Positions 1-12,201 are shown, numbered from the stretch's first letter. The stretch is 64,000 nucleotides of DNA from Flaccisagitta enflata (GCA_965153355.1 OZ231127.1:8246001-8310000), one strand, 5' to 3'. Program-made: numbers and translations. The notes: generated by a model not told the origin, from the letters alone.

Positions 1-102
1 GCACGCGACTTAGGTCTAATGACCTTGTTTCTTCTTTATCTTCTTATTCTTTTTCTTCTTCTCCTTCTCCTTCCTCTTTTTCATCTTTTTCTTCTTCTTC
101 TT

Positions 103-300
103 TTTAGTTGAAGACAAGAAACTCTAGCTCTGTAAGAGGCTTTGTCCGTCCATCGGTCCGTTGTTCCATTAGTCCGTCGGTCTGTCCGGGGCCATCCATG
201 GCATAACGAGCGTTTTAGATACTTTTTGTGTATATTTGAGTGTGGGGGGTGGGTTGGGGTGTGGTGGGGGGCCCACCCGTCCGCAATGATATTGTGACCC
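103..300 (+). mobile_element. Degenerate family-1 short element
   Basis: The start resembles the family-1 5' end: a T-run with AGTTG, then CTCTGTAAGAGGCTTTGTCC followed by GTCC/GTCGG tetranucleotides. The end carries GCCCACCCGTCCGCAA, the block that precedes the 3' terminus in better copies such as 23350-23517. The terminal stem-loop is not preserved. Membership is inferred from order and similarity of blocks. Confidence 0.5.
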
Positions 301-309
301 TGCGTCATT

Positions 310-358
310 TCTTCTTCTTCTTCTTCTTCTTCTTCTTCTTCTTCTTCTTCTTCTTCTT

Positions 359-391
<33 letters not shown>

Positions 392-470
392 CATCTATCA
401 CTTCTTTTTCTTTTTCTTCTTTTTCTTTTTTTTTCTTTTTCTTTTTATTCTTCTTCTTCTTTCTCTACCG
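310..470. repeat. (TTC)n microsatellite passing into T-rich tract
   Basis: A pure TTC run covers about 310-388, followed by T/C-rich sequence. It is a polypyrimidine tract on the plus strand. No gene is seen in it. Confidence 0.95.
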
Positions 471-545
471 CCCCCTACTCTTTCTCCACTTGTGTGAGTT
501 GGACAACATTACTTGTGATGATGCTTTTACATTGGATATAATGAT

Positions 546-548
<3 letters not shown>

Positions 549-638
<90 letters not shown>
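549..638. repeat. (GA)n microsatellite
   Basis: An uninterrupted GA run of about 90 bp that directly abuts the left end of the family-3 element at 641. Confidence 0.97.
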
Positions 639-639
<1 letters not shown>

Positions 640-640
640 G

Positions 641-1114
641 TACACTTTTTTTATTTTATAAGAGACCAGTTTATAAGAGACATGAGGCTGAGATTTGCCG
701 AAATTTTAAGAACAAAATAAGAGAATGCCCAGGCTGAGATTCGCTTTTGGAAATTTTTTAGGAAATTATTTTTTGAGTCTCTTGATAAAACATATGACAA
801 TCCTAAAACTTTTTTCAAAAATTTGTAAATTTTTCAGAAAGACTTTCTTTTTTGGTTTTGTTTGCAACATTGAACAAGATATTTCAAGTTTTATAGTAAC
901 TAACAAGTTTTCAATTGAAGATACATAGAACACTACGAAATAGTGTATTTATGCATTGTTTTCCATATAAATAGTGTATTTATACACATTTTTCCATATT
1001 TCACGCGTCGAAAAAATAAGAACAACTTAAGAGAATTTGAGCCTCAAAACAGCAAAAAATTTAAGAACATCCAGGCTGAGTTTAAAAATCTTGTCTCTTA
1101 TAAAAAAAAGTGTA
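641..1114. mobile_element. Family-3 MITE-like element with inverted ends
   Basis: The left end reads TACACTTTTTTTATTTTATA and the right end reads TTATAAAAAAAAGTGTA, so the ends are imperfect inverted repeats with a TA at each outer edge. That is compatible with a TA target duplication. Inside are repeated TATAAGAGAC and AGGCTGAGATT modules in both orientations. Related ends occur near 12200 and 28545. No coding capacity is evident. The superfamily is not known; the TA edges would fit Tc1/mariner-type MITEs. Confidence 0.55.
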
Positions 1115-1429
1115 ATGGTTGACAAAAATAACAAAAGATAAGTTAAGAAAGATACTGACCGAACGGAGGCTTGGCGCTATGACAGATGGACCAAAATGAG
1201 TGACAGATGGACCGAAAAGAATGACATGTAGTCTACCGTGGAGATTTAAAGCAAATGATGGTTGATATAAGGATAAGATAGACAAGGAGCTGCCGTGCGA
1301 CGAATAGAAAGCACTCAGATGAAAACAATAAGACAAAATATTTATCGAGCAAAAGATGGTACTGACTCAGATGGAGATAGACTGTAAAAGACGCGAAATG
1401 AAGATATCTCTGGATAAAAGTGAAAATAG

Positions 1430-1585
1430 AGATAGAGACAGCAAAAAAGAGATAGAGACAGAGACCCGATATGAAGAGAAAGAGACAGAGACAGAGACAA
1501 CTCTGGGCACAGAAAGAGACCCAATATGAAAAGAAAGAGACAGAGACAGAGACAATTCTGGGCGCAGAAAGAGACCCAATATGAA
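1430..1585. repeat. Short tandem duplication rich in AGAGACAGAGAC
   Basis: A unit of roughly 70 bp ending in AAAGAGACCCAATATGAA is present twice in a row, each with AGAGACAGAGACAGAGAC. Both strands are open here only because the sequence is low complexity. The sequence from 1115 to 1430 shows no recognisable feature. Confidence 0.7.
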
Positions 1586-1780
1586 TGGAGCGATAATCGA
1601 AAAATTTCCTCCGATTTTCCCTGCGGCCTCCTTTCCAGTCTTTCTTTCGAGGATTTTTTTTTTCTTTTTTTTTTCTTCTTCCTTCTTTAACGTTTTCCTC
1701 CGATTTTCTTTCAAGTTTTCCTCCAGTTTTTTCTTCCGTTCAGTTTTTTCCATTCTCCTCCTTTCAACACCTCTGCCGTA

Positions 1781-2010
1781 TTATGATGCACAGTAAACAA
1801 CATCTGATGGGAAGATTATGATGCACAGTAAACAACATTTGATGGGAAGATTAGGATGCACAGTGAACATCATCAGATGGCATAGTAGACAGCATCCAAT
1901 GACAAGATTATGATGCACAGTAAACAACATTAGATCGGAAGATTATGATGCACAATGAACAACATCTGATAAGAAGATTATGATGCACAATACGCATCAT
2001 CAATGGACCA
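1781..2010. repeat. Minisatellite, about 37-bp unit
   Basis: About six imperfect copies built on TTATGATGCACAGTAAACAA and CATCTGATGGGAAGA. Copies differ by substitutions and by a partial unit near 1885. Confidence 0.85.
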
Positions 2011-2799
2011 GATGAGCTAATCAGCGATCATGAGGGTGAAAAGGAATTTGTTACAAGGCAAAAAATCTGACGGAAAATATTTTGAAACATGCAACACGCA
2101 TAAGCAAGATGGACGGATGGACGAATGGAGTTCAAACTTTACATATGGATGATGAACCAAGAAATGGACAAAGGCTCTTACTTAAAAGATAAGAGAAGTT
2201 ATCCTTAAACCGCAGATCAGAAAGATACTTATCAAGACTCTTGACAAGAGAATATTGAGACAAAAGAATTCTCAGTTTTATCTTTCATCATGGATGGTGT
2301 GATGTGAAAACAAAAAAAAACATTGAGATAAAAGAATATCTTCCATCATAGATGTGAAAACACCGACCGTTTCATTCTTTTGAGTGCCTCAATTTTCCCT
2401 TCCTATAATATCTGCGTTCTTCCACTCTTAATGGATATATAAGTTAATCGTTGCCTGATAGCGTATGTGCTACTGCCTTGTTCTGTCCGTCCTCTTTTCA
2501 GTCAGTCATATTGATTGCTAGAGAACAGCTTGAGCCATCCCCTATCGAACATACGCAGCCTGTGTCAGTTTGATTAGGTATATTTCTGCCTGTCTTTTTG
2601 TCTGTCTGACCCACCGGACACGCCTTTTGGCCTACTTTTTTTCTCCACTTCCCCTACAATTTCCATGAAGGATGTAATGATTTACATCATCGATCATTCG
2701 TGGGTTGTACATATTCTTTTGGTTTCATCCCAACACACCATTAATTATTTTTTCGCTGTCTAATTGTCCGTATATCTCTCTTCCTATCTCTCTTTTTCT
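2011..2799. other. Anonymous non-coding stretch
   Basis: AT-rich mixed sequence with no long reading frame, no clear repeat and no recognisable element. Short partial repeats of AAGAGAATATTGAGACAAAAG occur near 2250-2340. Confidence 0.6.
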
Positions 2800-2915
2800 T
2801 TTTAGTCTCTATAAGTAAAAAGGCTTTGTCTGTCCGCCGTTTTGTTTGTACATTGTTCCGTCAGTCTGTCAATCCGTTGGTCTGTCGGTAAGTCGATCCC
2901 TTAGGGCCATCGAGT
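2800..2915 (+). mobile_element. Degenerate family-1 short element, 5' part
   Basis: TTTTTAGTCTCTATAAG is followed by GGCTTTGTCTGTCCG and a run of TCCGTCAGTCTGTC-type tetranucleotides. This is the order seen at the 5' end of family-1 copies. No 3' end is visible before the next unrelated sequence. Confidence 0.45.
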
Positions 2916-3130
2916 AGGCCAACGAATCTTTGAATGATTGTTGTTCATAAATGATTGTTTTTTTTTATGAGTGAATGCCATTTCATAATTAGATGAATGT
3001 TTTGATGAATGAATTATTTGATGTATGCTTCTTTCACTAGGTTGGTACCACTTTTCTGTTTTTTTATCATCTCAGCCACTTATAAACTAACTAATCATGG
3101 GCCATCGGGTTCCACTGACTGACGCTTTTG

Positions 3131-3433
3131 CGATTATTCTTTCTCAATCTTCCTCTTTCTTTCTCTTTCTTTCTCTTTCTTTCATCCTTATACGATTATT
3201 CTTTCTCACTCTTCCTCTTTCTTTCTCTTTCTTTCATCGTTTTACGATTATTCTTTCTCTTCCTCCCCTTTTCTTTCTCTTTCTCTCATCCTATAGCCAG
3301 TATAGGTTTCCTCATGATTTGATACTTTCTTGTTCCTTCTCTCGCTCTTCCTCCCTCTCCTCCTCCCCCTCCTCCTGCTCTTATTTTGATTGTTCCTTCT
3401 TCAGAACTCTTCTCTTCTGCCTCTATTATGTTC

Positions 3434-3474
<41 letters not shown>
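3131..3474. repeat. Pyrimidine-rich tandem array and (CT)n
   Basis: Three copies of a unit of about 55 bp begin with CGATTATTCTTTCTC and continue with CTTTCTTTCTCTTTC. T/C-rich sequence follows, and then a CT run at 3433-3474. Open frames across it are low-complexity artefacts. Confidence 0.85.
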
Positions 3475-3477
<3 letters not shown>

Positions 3478-3490
3478 CTGTCTCTGTCTG

Positions 3491-3600
3491 TTTTTAGTCG
3501 CGTCCGTCGGTCCCGTAACATTTTTGAATTGCGAGCGGTTTTCGCACTACTGCTCCTGCCCATCCCACCGCGACTGGATTGCCGTGTATCCGGCCTTGTT
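3491..3600 (+). mobile_element. Family-1 short element (compact copy)
   Basis: It starts TTTTTAGTCGCG and ends CCGCGACTGGATTGCCGTGTATCCGG-CCTTGTT. The 3' part contains the inverted arm CGCGACT and the small stem GCCG-TGTATC-CGGC. The 5' hairpin return arm is missing, so it is shortened relative to 4182-4320, with which it shares the central block CGAGCGGTTTTCGCACTACT. Confidence 0.75.
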
Positions 3601-3704
3601 CTGTCTCTGTCTCTATCTGCCTCTCTCAATCTCACTCTCCCCTTTTCTTTCTGATTTCCCATGTTATTAACAATTGTTTCGTGCACCTTTCTTTTCATGC
3701 CCTT

Positions 3705-3850
3705 GTGTCAGGTGCACCAAAACAGTATATGAGACTTTGTCGGTTTGTTGCTCGGTTTGTTGGTCGGTCAGTTAGTCGGTCGGTCGGTCGATGTCTAGAT
3801 AATCACACTTGGCACACCACCTTGGCCCGTCCAACCGGCCATGTTTCTTA
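3705..3850 (+). mobile_element. Degenerate family-1 element with (GGTC)n
   Basis: CAGGTGCACC is followed by GAGACTTTGTCGG, then repeated GGTCGGTCAG/GGTCGGTCGG tetranucleotides, and then CCCGTCCAACCGGCCATGTTT. The order matches family 1 but the terminal hairpins are poor. Confidence 0.45.
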
Positions 3851-4013
3851 CCTTTCCTACTTTGCTCTTTCATTGCTTCAACCACTTACTTTCAATTTTA
3901 GCTTTTGATTCCAAACTGACCTGCTTCTGTCTGTGTCTGTCTCTCAGTCTCTCAGTCTGTCAATCTCTCTCTCTCTTTTAGCCTCTCTGTCTAACAGGCT
4001 GTCTCCGAGTCAG

Positions 4014-4064
<51 letters not shown>
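4014..4064. repeat. (CT)n microsatellite
   Basis: A CT run within a longer CTCTGTCT-rich stretch (3925-4064). Confidence 0.95.
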
Positions 4065-4067
<3 letters not shown>

Positions 4068-4181
4068 TTTCCCTTTTACCTCTCTGAGCACTTGCCTGAA
4101 TCACTTTCCGTTAGTTTTACAACGCTTTTCAACAGAGTACTCTCAATTCTTTTTATTGGCACTGATTAAATTCAACAGGTC

Positions 4182-4320
4182 TTTTTGGTCGCGGACACGC
4201 GACTCTAGAACTTGCCGTGTCGGTCGGTATGTAAGTAACATTTTTGAATTACGAGCGGTTTTTGCATTACTGCTCCTGCCCAACCGTCCGCGACTGGATT
4301 GCCGTGTAACCGGCCTTGTT
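4182..4320 (+). mobile_element. Family-1 short element, complete compact copy
   Basis: The 5' end is TTTTTGGTCGCGGACACGCG-ACT, which folds as GTCGCG/CGCGAC. A short GTCGG block and CTGCTCCTGCCC follow. The 3' end is GTCCGCGACTGG, which is inverse to the 5' arm, and then GCCGTGTAACCGGCCTTGTT with a small GCCG/CGGC stem. It is only about 139 bp long. It lacks a private internal array, which makes it a useful minimal reference copy. Confidence 0.8.
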
Positions 4321-5009
4321 TAGTTCATAACCGGGTGAGCAAAAAATTTTGCACAACTGTGATAAAGCATTGAAAAATATTGCAATGCAGGGCAAATATC
4401 ATCATGATTTGAATCAAATACCTAATCTCAGTAATTTAGAATGCTAATGAGCCAATACTGTTGGTTATGGGCAATAGATGAGATCTGGAAAATGAATCAT
4501 TATAATGGTCACATTTAGTCTATGTTCCATGATTTTGACTGTTTCCTTGATCAAGTGGCATCGGTTTTGCTTCATTTTGTTGGACAATTCTAATCCCCCT
4601 GACCCAATCATCAATTGTTATGACTATCTGACATCAAGGAAACATGTTTTGTATGATAACGACTAGCAGGGGACGCCATGCATGAGGCAATCAATAGACT
4701 AAGTAGAGTTTCCATATGCCCAAATTTGGCCGGTAAAATTCTTGCAAAATCTGACAGTGTGCTTCAACTTTGATGCCTTCTAAAGGGAGCAGCAATTGGA
4801 CAAGTGAATAACGGCCCATACTACTGTGTAGTAGAGGTCAGGTACACCGAAACTATCCATTTGGCTACTCCATCCAGGAGTGTTTTTCTTTCTAAACATA
4901 TGAATTGAAGTCCCCGAGGCCGAGGAAGGGAGTTAGGACGCAATTTCAAGGTCGCGCATATCAGATTTTGCTCACAAAAGATCATCATCTCACAAGTGTA
5001 AAAGTCGAA
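4321..5009. other. Anonymous AT-rich stretch
   Basis: No reading frame, clear repeat or element ends were recognised. From about 4900 the sequence gradually enters the 185-bp array that follows. Confidence 0.55.
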
Positions 5010-5630
5010 ATACCCCTCTATCTTTGTAAGCACACTACTTCTAAACGAAAAAAGATAGAAGATCGCGCTTGGCGCCATTTTAAAGAACACAAAAAAATCT
5101 TTCATTTCATCATGAATTTTGTCTAAATCGGTTGAAAAACAACTGAGTAACAAGCTTGCAAAGTTGGATGAAGTTTTGATAAACCTAAATAATTACCTCA
5201 ATTTCACCCCTAACTTTGTAAGAATGTCATTTCTAAAGAAAAAAAGATAGAAAATCGCGCTTGGCGCCATTTTAAAGAACACAAAAAAATCTTTCATTTC
5301 ATCATGAATTTCGTCGAAATTGGTTGAAAAACAACTGAGTAACAAGCTTGCAAAGTTGGATAGAGTTTGAATAAACTTAAGTGATTACTTCAATTTCACC
5401 CCTATGTCATTTCTTAATGAAAAAGATAGACAATCGCGCTTGGCGCCATTTTAAACAACGCAAAAATATCTTTCTTTCCATCCTGAATTTCATCTAGAAC
5501 GGTTGAAAAACATCCAAGTAACAAGCTTTCTAAGTTGGATGAAGTTTGATTCAATCTTAATGATTCAATTTCCCTCCCTAACATAGGAAGCTTATCGTTT
5601 TTTGGCGCCCTTTTAAAAAAACACAACAAG
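5010..5630. repeat. Tandem repeat, about 185-bp unit
   Basis: Three fuller copies and a partial one. Landmarks in each unit are AATCGCGCTTGGCGCCATTT, CTTTCATTTCATCATGAATT and ACAACTGAGTAACAAGCTTG. Copies differ by small indels. The GTTGAAAAA landmark is shared with the 155-bp array at 35829-36440. Confidence 0.85.
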
Positions 5631-5745
5631 TTAGTTGTATGCGCATGGGCTGGGTCAGTGTTGCGGGTGGGCAGGAGCCGCCAAATTTGTTGTAGACCAG
5701 GTCTTTGGCATATGAATTATCAATCTTTTAAGTATCTTTTCTGTT

Positions 5746-5845
5746 TTTGGGCAGCGGCCCCAAAGAGGCCGATGACCAATGCTTTCACACATAAGGGAAA
5801 TTTCTCCTTCTCCTTCTCCTCTGTCCCCCCCCCCCCACAGTGGGC
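5746..5845 (+). mobile_element. Family-2 element, left end only
   Basis: TTTTTGGGCAGCGGCCCCAA-AGAGGCCGATGACC is the family-2 GC-rich terminal repeat. It is followed by GCTTTCACAC, the AAATTTCTCC block, (TCC)n and a C-run. The same blocks occur in inverse order at the right end of the copy at 59540-60672. No matching right end is seen nearby. Confidence 0.6.
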
Positions 5846-5879
5846 CATGATTCGGAAAGGAGGCAATTGTTACTGTATT

Positions 5880-6640
5880 GGGGAGTAGTGAATTACCATC
5901 ATACTCATTCAGTTTTCATCAAACGTCATCGAACGTCAAGCCCTAATGGGGAAAAGAAACCTACGCTATGGTAGCATACACTAAGCACTACAGCCGTAGG
6001 GGTGGGGGATGCTCGCGCAATCCTCCATTCTTTAGTGTGAGGTATGCCGCCTCAAACAATGGTGTACTGGCAGTGACTGAGTGAGACCCTCACTGAATTT
6101 ACTGCATCACAACCAGAAAGTGCTCTGTTGCTTCTGAAACGAATATCCAATACCGAATTCAGACTGAGATACTTTTTTCCGCTTTTTCTTCACTTTTTTT
6201 TTCTTCTTTTTCAATTCTTTATTGAAATGATTCAAAAAACTTGAAAAAGATTACTTTGACAATACACAACACGAAAAATCGCCGGTTTCTATGGATTACC
6301 TTCCCGTTTCTTTGGCTTAGAATCCAGATTCTTCAACAATTTTTTTTATAAAGACCCTGGCTCTGGGGCAATTTTAACGCACAAAACTTGTCACAGATGA
6401 ATCATAAGGGGTTGGTCAATCCATCGAGTACTAGCGCTTGAAATTTTAAAGCCTAGATAAGAAAAAAAGAATCAAGACACCAACTCAGATTCTTCTGGTT
6501 TCTTTCAGATTCTGTTTGAGAGCGGCTTACTCTTCAGGCTCATATTTTTGGTATGAAAATTTTCTTTGCTGCTTGTGTTTCCAATCGAAATTAGTGAGAC
6601 TGCGTGGATTAAAAGTTTTGACTAAACCATTGTGTGTACA
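5880..6640. other. Anonymous intergenic sequence
   Basis: No convincing gene or repeat. A T-rich run lies at 6170-6220. Nothing else is supported. Confidence 0.55.
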
Positions 6641-6727
6641 CATGTAATCAAATAGCTATGACAGGACGACAGGACAACTGTCTACTGTATCTGTCTGTGT
6701 ATGTGTGTGTCTTTGTCTGTCTGTCTG

Positions 6728-6730
<3 letters not shown>

Positions 6731-6821
<91 letters not shown>
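6731..6821. repeat. (CT)n microsatellite
   Basis: An uninterrupted CT run of about 90 bp preceded by a short TGTC run. Confidence 0.97.
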
Positions 6822-6824
<3 letters not shown>

Positions 6825-7344
6825 CTCCGTTCTTTTCCCCAAGTATAAAAAATTGTTGACACTTGTACATTTTGGGCCCCCGCTATCCCCTCTGTAATGT
6901 AAGTAATAACAACTACGAAGCAGGATCTTGACATTGTATTACCTCAACTTTCGCGTAATTCGCATTCACCATCCTTAACTGACATTTACAAGTCAGAACA
7001 GATTGTCTCTTTCTCTCCCAACAGCTACAATGACTGTCATTATTCTACTTACGCAGTGCGCGTGGAAGATCCTTAATGAAAAAAAGTGCTTGTAGAATGG
7101 CAACTAAGAGTGGAAGCTTCAGAAATAAGGTGTGAAGAATCTGACAGAAACCAGAAGAATCTGAAAGAATCTAGAAGCTTTGAGGGCGATTTTACTCCTG
7201 GCCTTATATTGACAGTGATATGTTGCATGAATGAAAGTGTGTCATCAACGGATTGTAGTGAAGTGGTTATAAAATAGTTTCTCTCAATTGAGAGGTCAGA
7301 AGAGGCTAAATTCTCAGGGTCTTTACTCAGTGTCTTTGCTTAGA

Positions 7345-7570
7345 ATCTGGAAGGTAATCAATAGTGATTTCGCACTGTGCAATAGCGATGATGTTGAGCC
7401 CAAAGACGATGAGAGAGCCAAGAGCCACGAGCAACGATGGCTACAACTGACATGACTGATGCCAAAAGCAAACAGAATGAGGGAAATGAGGCTATGTTAG
7501 TGTCAATTTGTGCGCCTCGCTTAATACGGGTATAGAAATGAATGCTTGGAACAAATCCATGAATAAAGAA
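7345..7570 (-). pseudogene. Possible decayed transmembrane exon, GPCR TM1-like
   Basis: Read on the minus strand, AG acceptor-like sequence is followed by a hydrophobic stretch SLLVALGSLIVFGLNIIAIA with an Asn placed as in TM1 of rhodopsin-family receptors. The upstream flank (GACATGACTG, ATGAGGGAAATGAGGC on the plus strand) is paralogous to 11080-11230. In the frame matching the paralog there are stop codons, so any coding role is doubtful. Like the GPCR at 49.6 kb it is followed by a (GAAT)n array (about 7560-7665). The assignment rests on hydrophobicity and one residue. Confidence 0.3.
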
Positions 7571-7745
7571 ATGAATGGATGAATAAATGAATGAATGAAT
7601 AAGTGAATAAATGAATGAGTCAAAGATTAAATGAATGTGCTAACGAATGAATAGATGAATGAACTACTGCACTAGAATGAGCATCGAGAGGCCAGAATAA
7701 ACAAAGACGTCGTTAACCAACCAACCAACTGTCTTTCTCCTGCTG

Positions 7746-7749
<4 letters not shown>

Positions 7750-7839
<90 letters not shown>
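7750..7839. repeat. (CT)n microsatellite
   Basis: An uninterrupted CT run of about 90 bp. Confidence 0.97.
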
Positions 7840-7841
<2 letters not shown>

Positions 7842-7902
7842 ATTTTGCTAACATGTTCGCGTTAGGGCTGTGAACGGTAAGTCAGGTCAACCTAGCGCGG
7901 GA

Positions 7903-8030
7903 ACGAACTAACGAACGAACGAACGAACGAACGAACGAACAAACAAACGAACGAACGAACGAACGAACGAACGAACAAACGAACGAACAAACAAACGAAC
8001 GAACGAACGAACGAATGAACGAACGAACGA
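7903..8030. repeat. (GAAC)n microsatellite
   Basis: Tandem GAAC/AACG units with occasional AAAC variants. Confidence 0.95.
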
Positions 8031-8073
8031 GAAAAAAAGAGAAAAAGATGGGAGGGAAGGAAAGACAGGGAAA

Positions 8074-8336
8074 AACAATGCCAACACCTTACACTTTTAC
8101 AGTTGCGTGCGGTTATTAAGACCATTAGAATTAGACCAAAAGACTAAAAGACAAAAAGACCAAAAGACCAAAAGACAAAGAGACTAAATGTTAATTGACA
8201 TAACTTTAAATAAGTTTAAAAAAATGACTTAAAATGACTTAAAATGGTGTAAAACGACAAGCTATGCGTTACCGACAGACAGATGGACCAACAGACGGAC
8301 AGTGGGTTGTAGAGTCGCGCGCACGCGAGTAAAAAA
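8074..8336 (-). mobile_element. Family-1 short element with small internal array
   Basis: On the minus strand the 5' end is TTTTACTCGCGTGCGCGCGA-CTCTACAACCC, then TGTCCGTCTGTTGG tetranucleotides. An internal array of GACCAAAAGACTAAAAGAC and TGACTTAAAA units follows. The 3' end reads GCACGCAACTGT, then AAGGTGTTGGCATTGTTT. The inverse 3' arm matches the 5' arm except for one base. It is an intact small copy that links compact copies to those carrying large arrays. Confidence 0.7.
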
Positions 8337-8344
8337 ACAACGAG

Positions 8345-8430
8345 AAAAACAATGCCAGACACGCGACCAATCAGAAGGTGCTGGCGGGTGGGAAGGGGCA
8401 GTCATGCGGGTGAGCAGGGGCAGTATTCTG
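8345..8430 (-). mobile_element. Family-1 3' end fragment
   Basis: Immediately next to the previous copy lies a second minus-strand family-1 3' end: AACAATGCC, ACACGCGACC and GGCGGGTGGGAAGGGGCAG, the block that precedes the 3' terminus elsewhere. A 5' end was not identified. Confidence 0.5.
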
Positions 8431-10330
8431 GTGGGCTGCGGTCGTTATAATCGCGCAGGGGTCATAATGCTAATTCGATCGGTTTCGCGTAATTCAAAAT
8501 TTTACGTAACCTTCCGATATTCCTACCTAGTAGTAGGAACGTTTGCTCAGCTGTTTCAGAGATGAAGCATCATGGAAAAAAGTTGACTGAAATTTTTAAA
8601 GTGCTTATATTTTTTAATTTTATTGTTATAAATGCTTAAATAGTGATTATACTAAGTTGGTTCAGCATCATAAGACCCAGAATAACAAGATAGACCTTTT
8701 TTTGTTGCATTAAAAATCTTCATTAATTCAGGATTAAGAATACCATGATAAAAACTTTAATTACACTAACAAAAGAGCCTGTACTCGGCTGTACTCTTGG
8801 GGATTGACCAATATGACAATGCTGATTGCAAATCTATCTTCAGAAAAATTTTCAATTAATCCTGAATAACGCTGTAGTTCCATAAAGTTGGCTCATTTAG
8901 ATGATAAATTTGTGTTTTGGTGTCCAAGAATTGTTATAGATTTGCATAGGTTTGTATTACCGTTGTGTGCAGGTTGTCCGATACCTGTCACACTGAAATC
9001 TCAATCCTAACCTAAAATGTCCTAGGGTTGACCTCTAGTTGTCCTATACTTGTCCTAGTGTTGTCCAAGGGTTATTTTAGGAATCCTTAACTTTGTCTCA
9101 GGCGTACAAGGTACAGACACATGAAGTGTGGAGGGCCCAAAAGCTATAGCAGCCTCTTGATGGAGCGATCAACTTACCAACAAGCCAACCAACCAACAAA
9201 CAAATTAATTGACCTAACATTGCATAGCAACTGACCAGGGGTGTATGATTATAAAATTGAGTGGCATTTGATTTTATTCCCCCCCTGCATTTGATTTTGT
9301 TCCCAGCGACGCGTTTCGTTACAAAATCTTTGATTTCCTTACCCTCAAAGCTGTTAAACAGTAAATTTTAGGTTTTAATAGTGTTAAATTGTATTGTAGT
9401 AATTACATTTTACCTTTTGGTACTGCCAAAAGTGTAAAATCTTCAATTTTTTTTTTTCAAGCTTTTGATTTTTTTCTCCATCTCCAAACCATTTGATTTT
9501 ATTCCCTCCCACAGGGGGGGGAGAATATTCAACATTATACACGCCTGCAACAGACAAAAAAATATCCCTTCAAATCAAATCAAATGCCACCAGGACAACT
9601 AACAGTCATTTATACTACACACTTGCATGGAATATGAAGTGGGGAGATGCCAAAAGTAGAGGCAGTGTAGTTAAATTTTATGCTCAAAAATGAGATTATG
9701 GCGACTAAACGTGTTATCTACATTCCACTAGGCCACACAACTAGCAAATGCCAACTTATGATCATATGTTCAAAACAAAACACTGAATTATATCAAGATA
9801 CCAAGCTAAAGGGTAATGACACTCACTACACCCCCTTTGCGACAGACTGTGTCAGTCATGTTTATATTTCATGACACATAAACTTTTCCTTTAAATTTGC
9901 CTAATTGCAAAAGCAATAAAATTTGATTATGCAAATACTTAAAAATCACTGCCATTGGGCATGCATCATTTCCATTGCCCTGTGGTTGATTTTGACATTG
10001 TTTTAGAATAAAACAACAAAAACAGCCTTTGTGAGTGTGAAAATGATTCGTTTCATAGTTTAGGACATAAAAGACCCTTTTTTATGCAAAAAACATAAAT
10101 AACATCAAGGATGAGGCAAGTGACAGATTTATCTAAACTATGGCTATCACTCTTTGATGTGAAATCACTTGCAAAATGAAATATGACAGGTGTTGTGGGG
10201 TATCAAATGAAAGCCCTTACATTTCTGCATCAATTGATACCTATAATGGGGAGTTTGATGGGAAAAAAAATTTACGTCATACTTCCCTATACCTAGGGTC
10301 CTAGGGACATCGTCTCTCATGGAAAAGAAA
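8431..10330. other. Anonymous low-repeat stretch
   Basis: Mostly unique AT-rich sequence. Small internal repeats include TTGTCCTAG-type units at 9005-9070 and GCATTTGATTTTATTCCC at about 9266, 9290 and 9488. No gene is supported. Confidence 0.55.
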
Positions 10331-10354
10331 GAAAAAAATGAAAAGAATGAAAGG

Positions 10355-10794
<440 letters not shown>

Positions 10795-10920
10795 GTGTGT
10801 GTTTGCGTGTACGTGCATTTTTGTTGAGAGGTGGAAAAAAGGAGAATGAAATGATCTTAAGCCTCCGCTAATACGCTTTTTGATCCAGTCTGACAAATTG
10901 CGGAATCTGAGTGACAGCAG

Positions 10921-10922
<2 letters not shown>

Positions 10923-11001
<79 letters not shown>
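10923..11001. repeat. (CT)n microsatellite
   Basis: An uninterrupted CT run of about 79 bp. Confidence 0.97.
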
Positions 11002-11007
<6 letters not shown>

Positions 11008-11079
11008 GCGATTGAAATGATACAAAAAAGATAAAACTGACCATTTTAACAACGACGATGATTGTGAACCTTAAAACGA

Positions 11080-11230
11080 CAATGCTTAACACATCGACGA
11101 CTACGACTGACATGACTATCGCCAACAGCAAAAAAATGAGGGAGACGAGGCCGAGTTCTGACCAATTTGTACACTTCTCTCACTGCAAATATGAAAATGA
11201 ACGCTTTGAACGAATGAGTGACTGAGTTAT
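11080..11230 (-). pseudogene. Possible transmembrane exon fragment, paralog of 7345-7570
   Basis: Minus-strand translation gives an open hydrophobic segment LVSLIFLLLAIVMSVVVV followed by DVLSIVVLR, preceded by an ATTTGCAG acceptor-like site. The DNA is paralogous to 7345-7570 and is likewise followed by (GAAT)n (11227-11300). It could be a TM1-type exon remnant. Open frame length is short and no other domain is present. Confidence 0.3.
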
Positions 11231-11488
11231 TTAATGAACAAATGATTGAATGAATGAATGAATGAATAAATAAACGAATGAATGAACAAATGAATTAGAA
11301 TAAACGTTGGAGATTGAAGAAAGACAGGAATGAAGAAAGACAGGTATGAAGAAAGACGTTTTGAACTGACAAACTGATTCTCCATGTTTGTCTGTCCGTC
11401 TGTCCGTGTCTGTCTGTCTGTCACTCACTCATTCTCTCTCATCGCATGTTGCAGGTCTTAGATTGTAACAGAGAAAGAAAGTGATAGA

Positions 11489-11672
<184 letters not shown>

Positions 11673-11761
11673 GGCCAGACAGACAGAGAGGCAGACAGGG
11701 GGCAACCATTTTGAGCATTCGGCCTTGAGTGCCCTCCTCGTTTTCAGTTGCGTGCTGCACT

Positions 11762-11904
11762 TTTTTAGTGGCGTTCACGCGACTCTACAACCCGCTCTGT
11801 CCGTTGGTCTGTCCGTCGGTCCGTTGGTCGGTCACGCTTAGCTTTTTTCGCCGCCCCTGCCCACCTGCACGCGATAAAGGTTGCCGTGTATCCGGCCTTT
11901 TTTT
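11762..11904 (+). mobile_element. Family-1 short element
   Basis: The 5' end is TTTTTAGTGGCGTTCACGCG-ACTCTACAACCCGC, then CCGTTGGTCTGTCCGTCGG tetranucleotides and CCGCCCCTGCCCACCTGCAC. The 3' end is CGCGATAAAGG followed by TTGCCGTGTATCCGGCC and a T-run. The GCCG/CGGC terminal stem is intact. The inverse arm has diverged. Confidence 0.75.
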
Positions 11905-12049
11905 GCCGTTTAAGGCTCAATGTTTCTTAAATTGTTCGTAACTAAAAACCATAAAATAGCAGGGTTTTTTTTTTTGAGAATAATGACGAATTTTTCTGAA
12001 AATTTTAAAAATTGATTTATTCTTACACAATCCTCTAAAAAACTGCCTA

Positions 12050-12201
12050 AAAAATTTCCGAAACTGAATCTCAGCCTGGGCATTCTTTTTTTATTCTTAA
12101 TATTTTAGCAAACGTCAGGCTCATGTCTCTTTTAAAATGTCTTTTATAAAAAAGTCTCTTATAAAAAAGTCTCTTATAAAAAAGTCTTATAAAAAAGTGT
12201 A
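12050..12201. mobile_element. Family-3 element, one end
   Basis: Contains CTCAGCCTGGGCATTC, the inverse of a block at 722-745, then several tandem TCTCTTATAAAAAAG units. It ends AAAAAAGTG-TA, the same end as at 1114. The other end was not found. Confidence 0.5.
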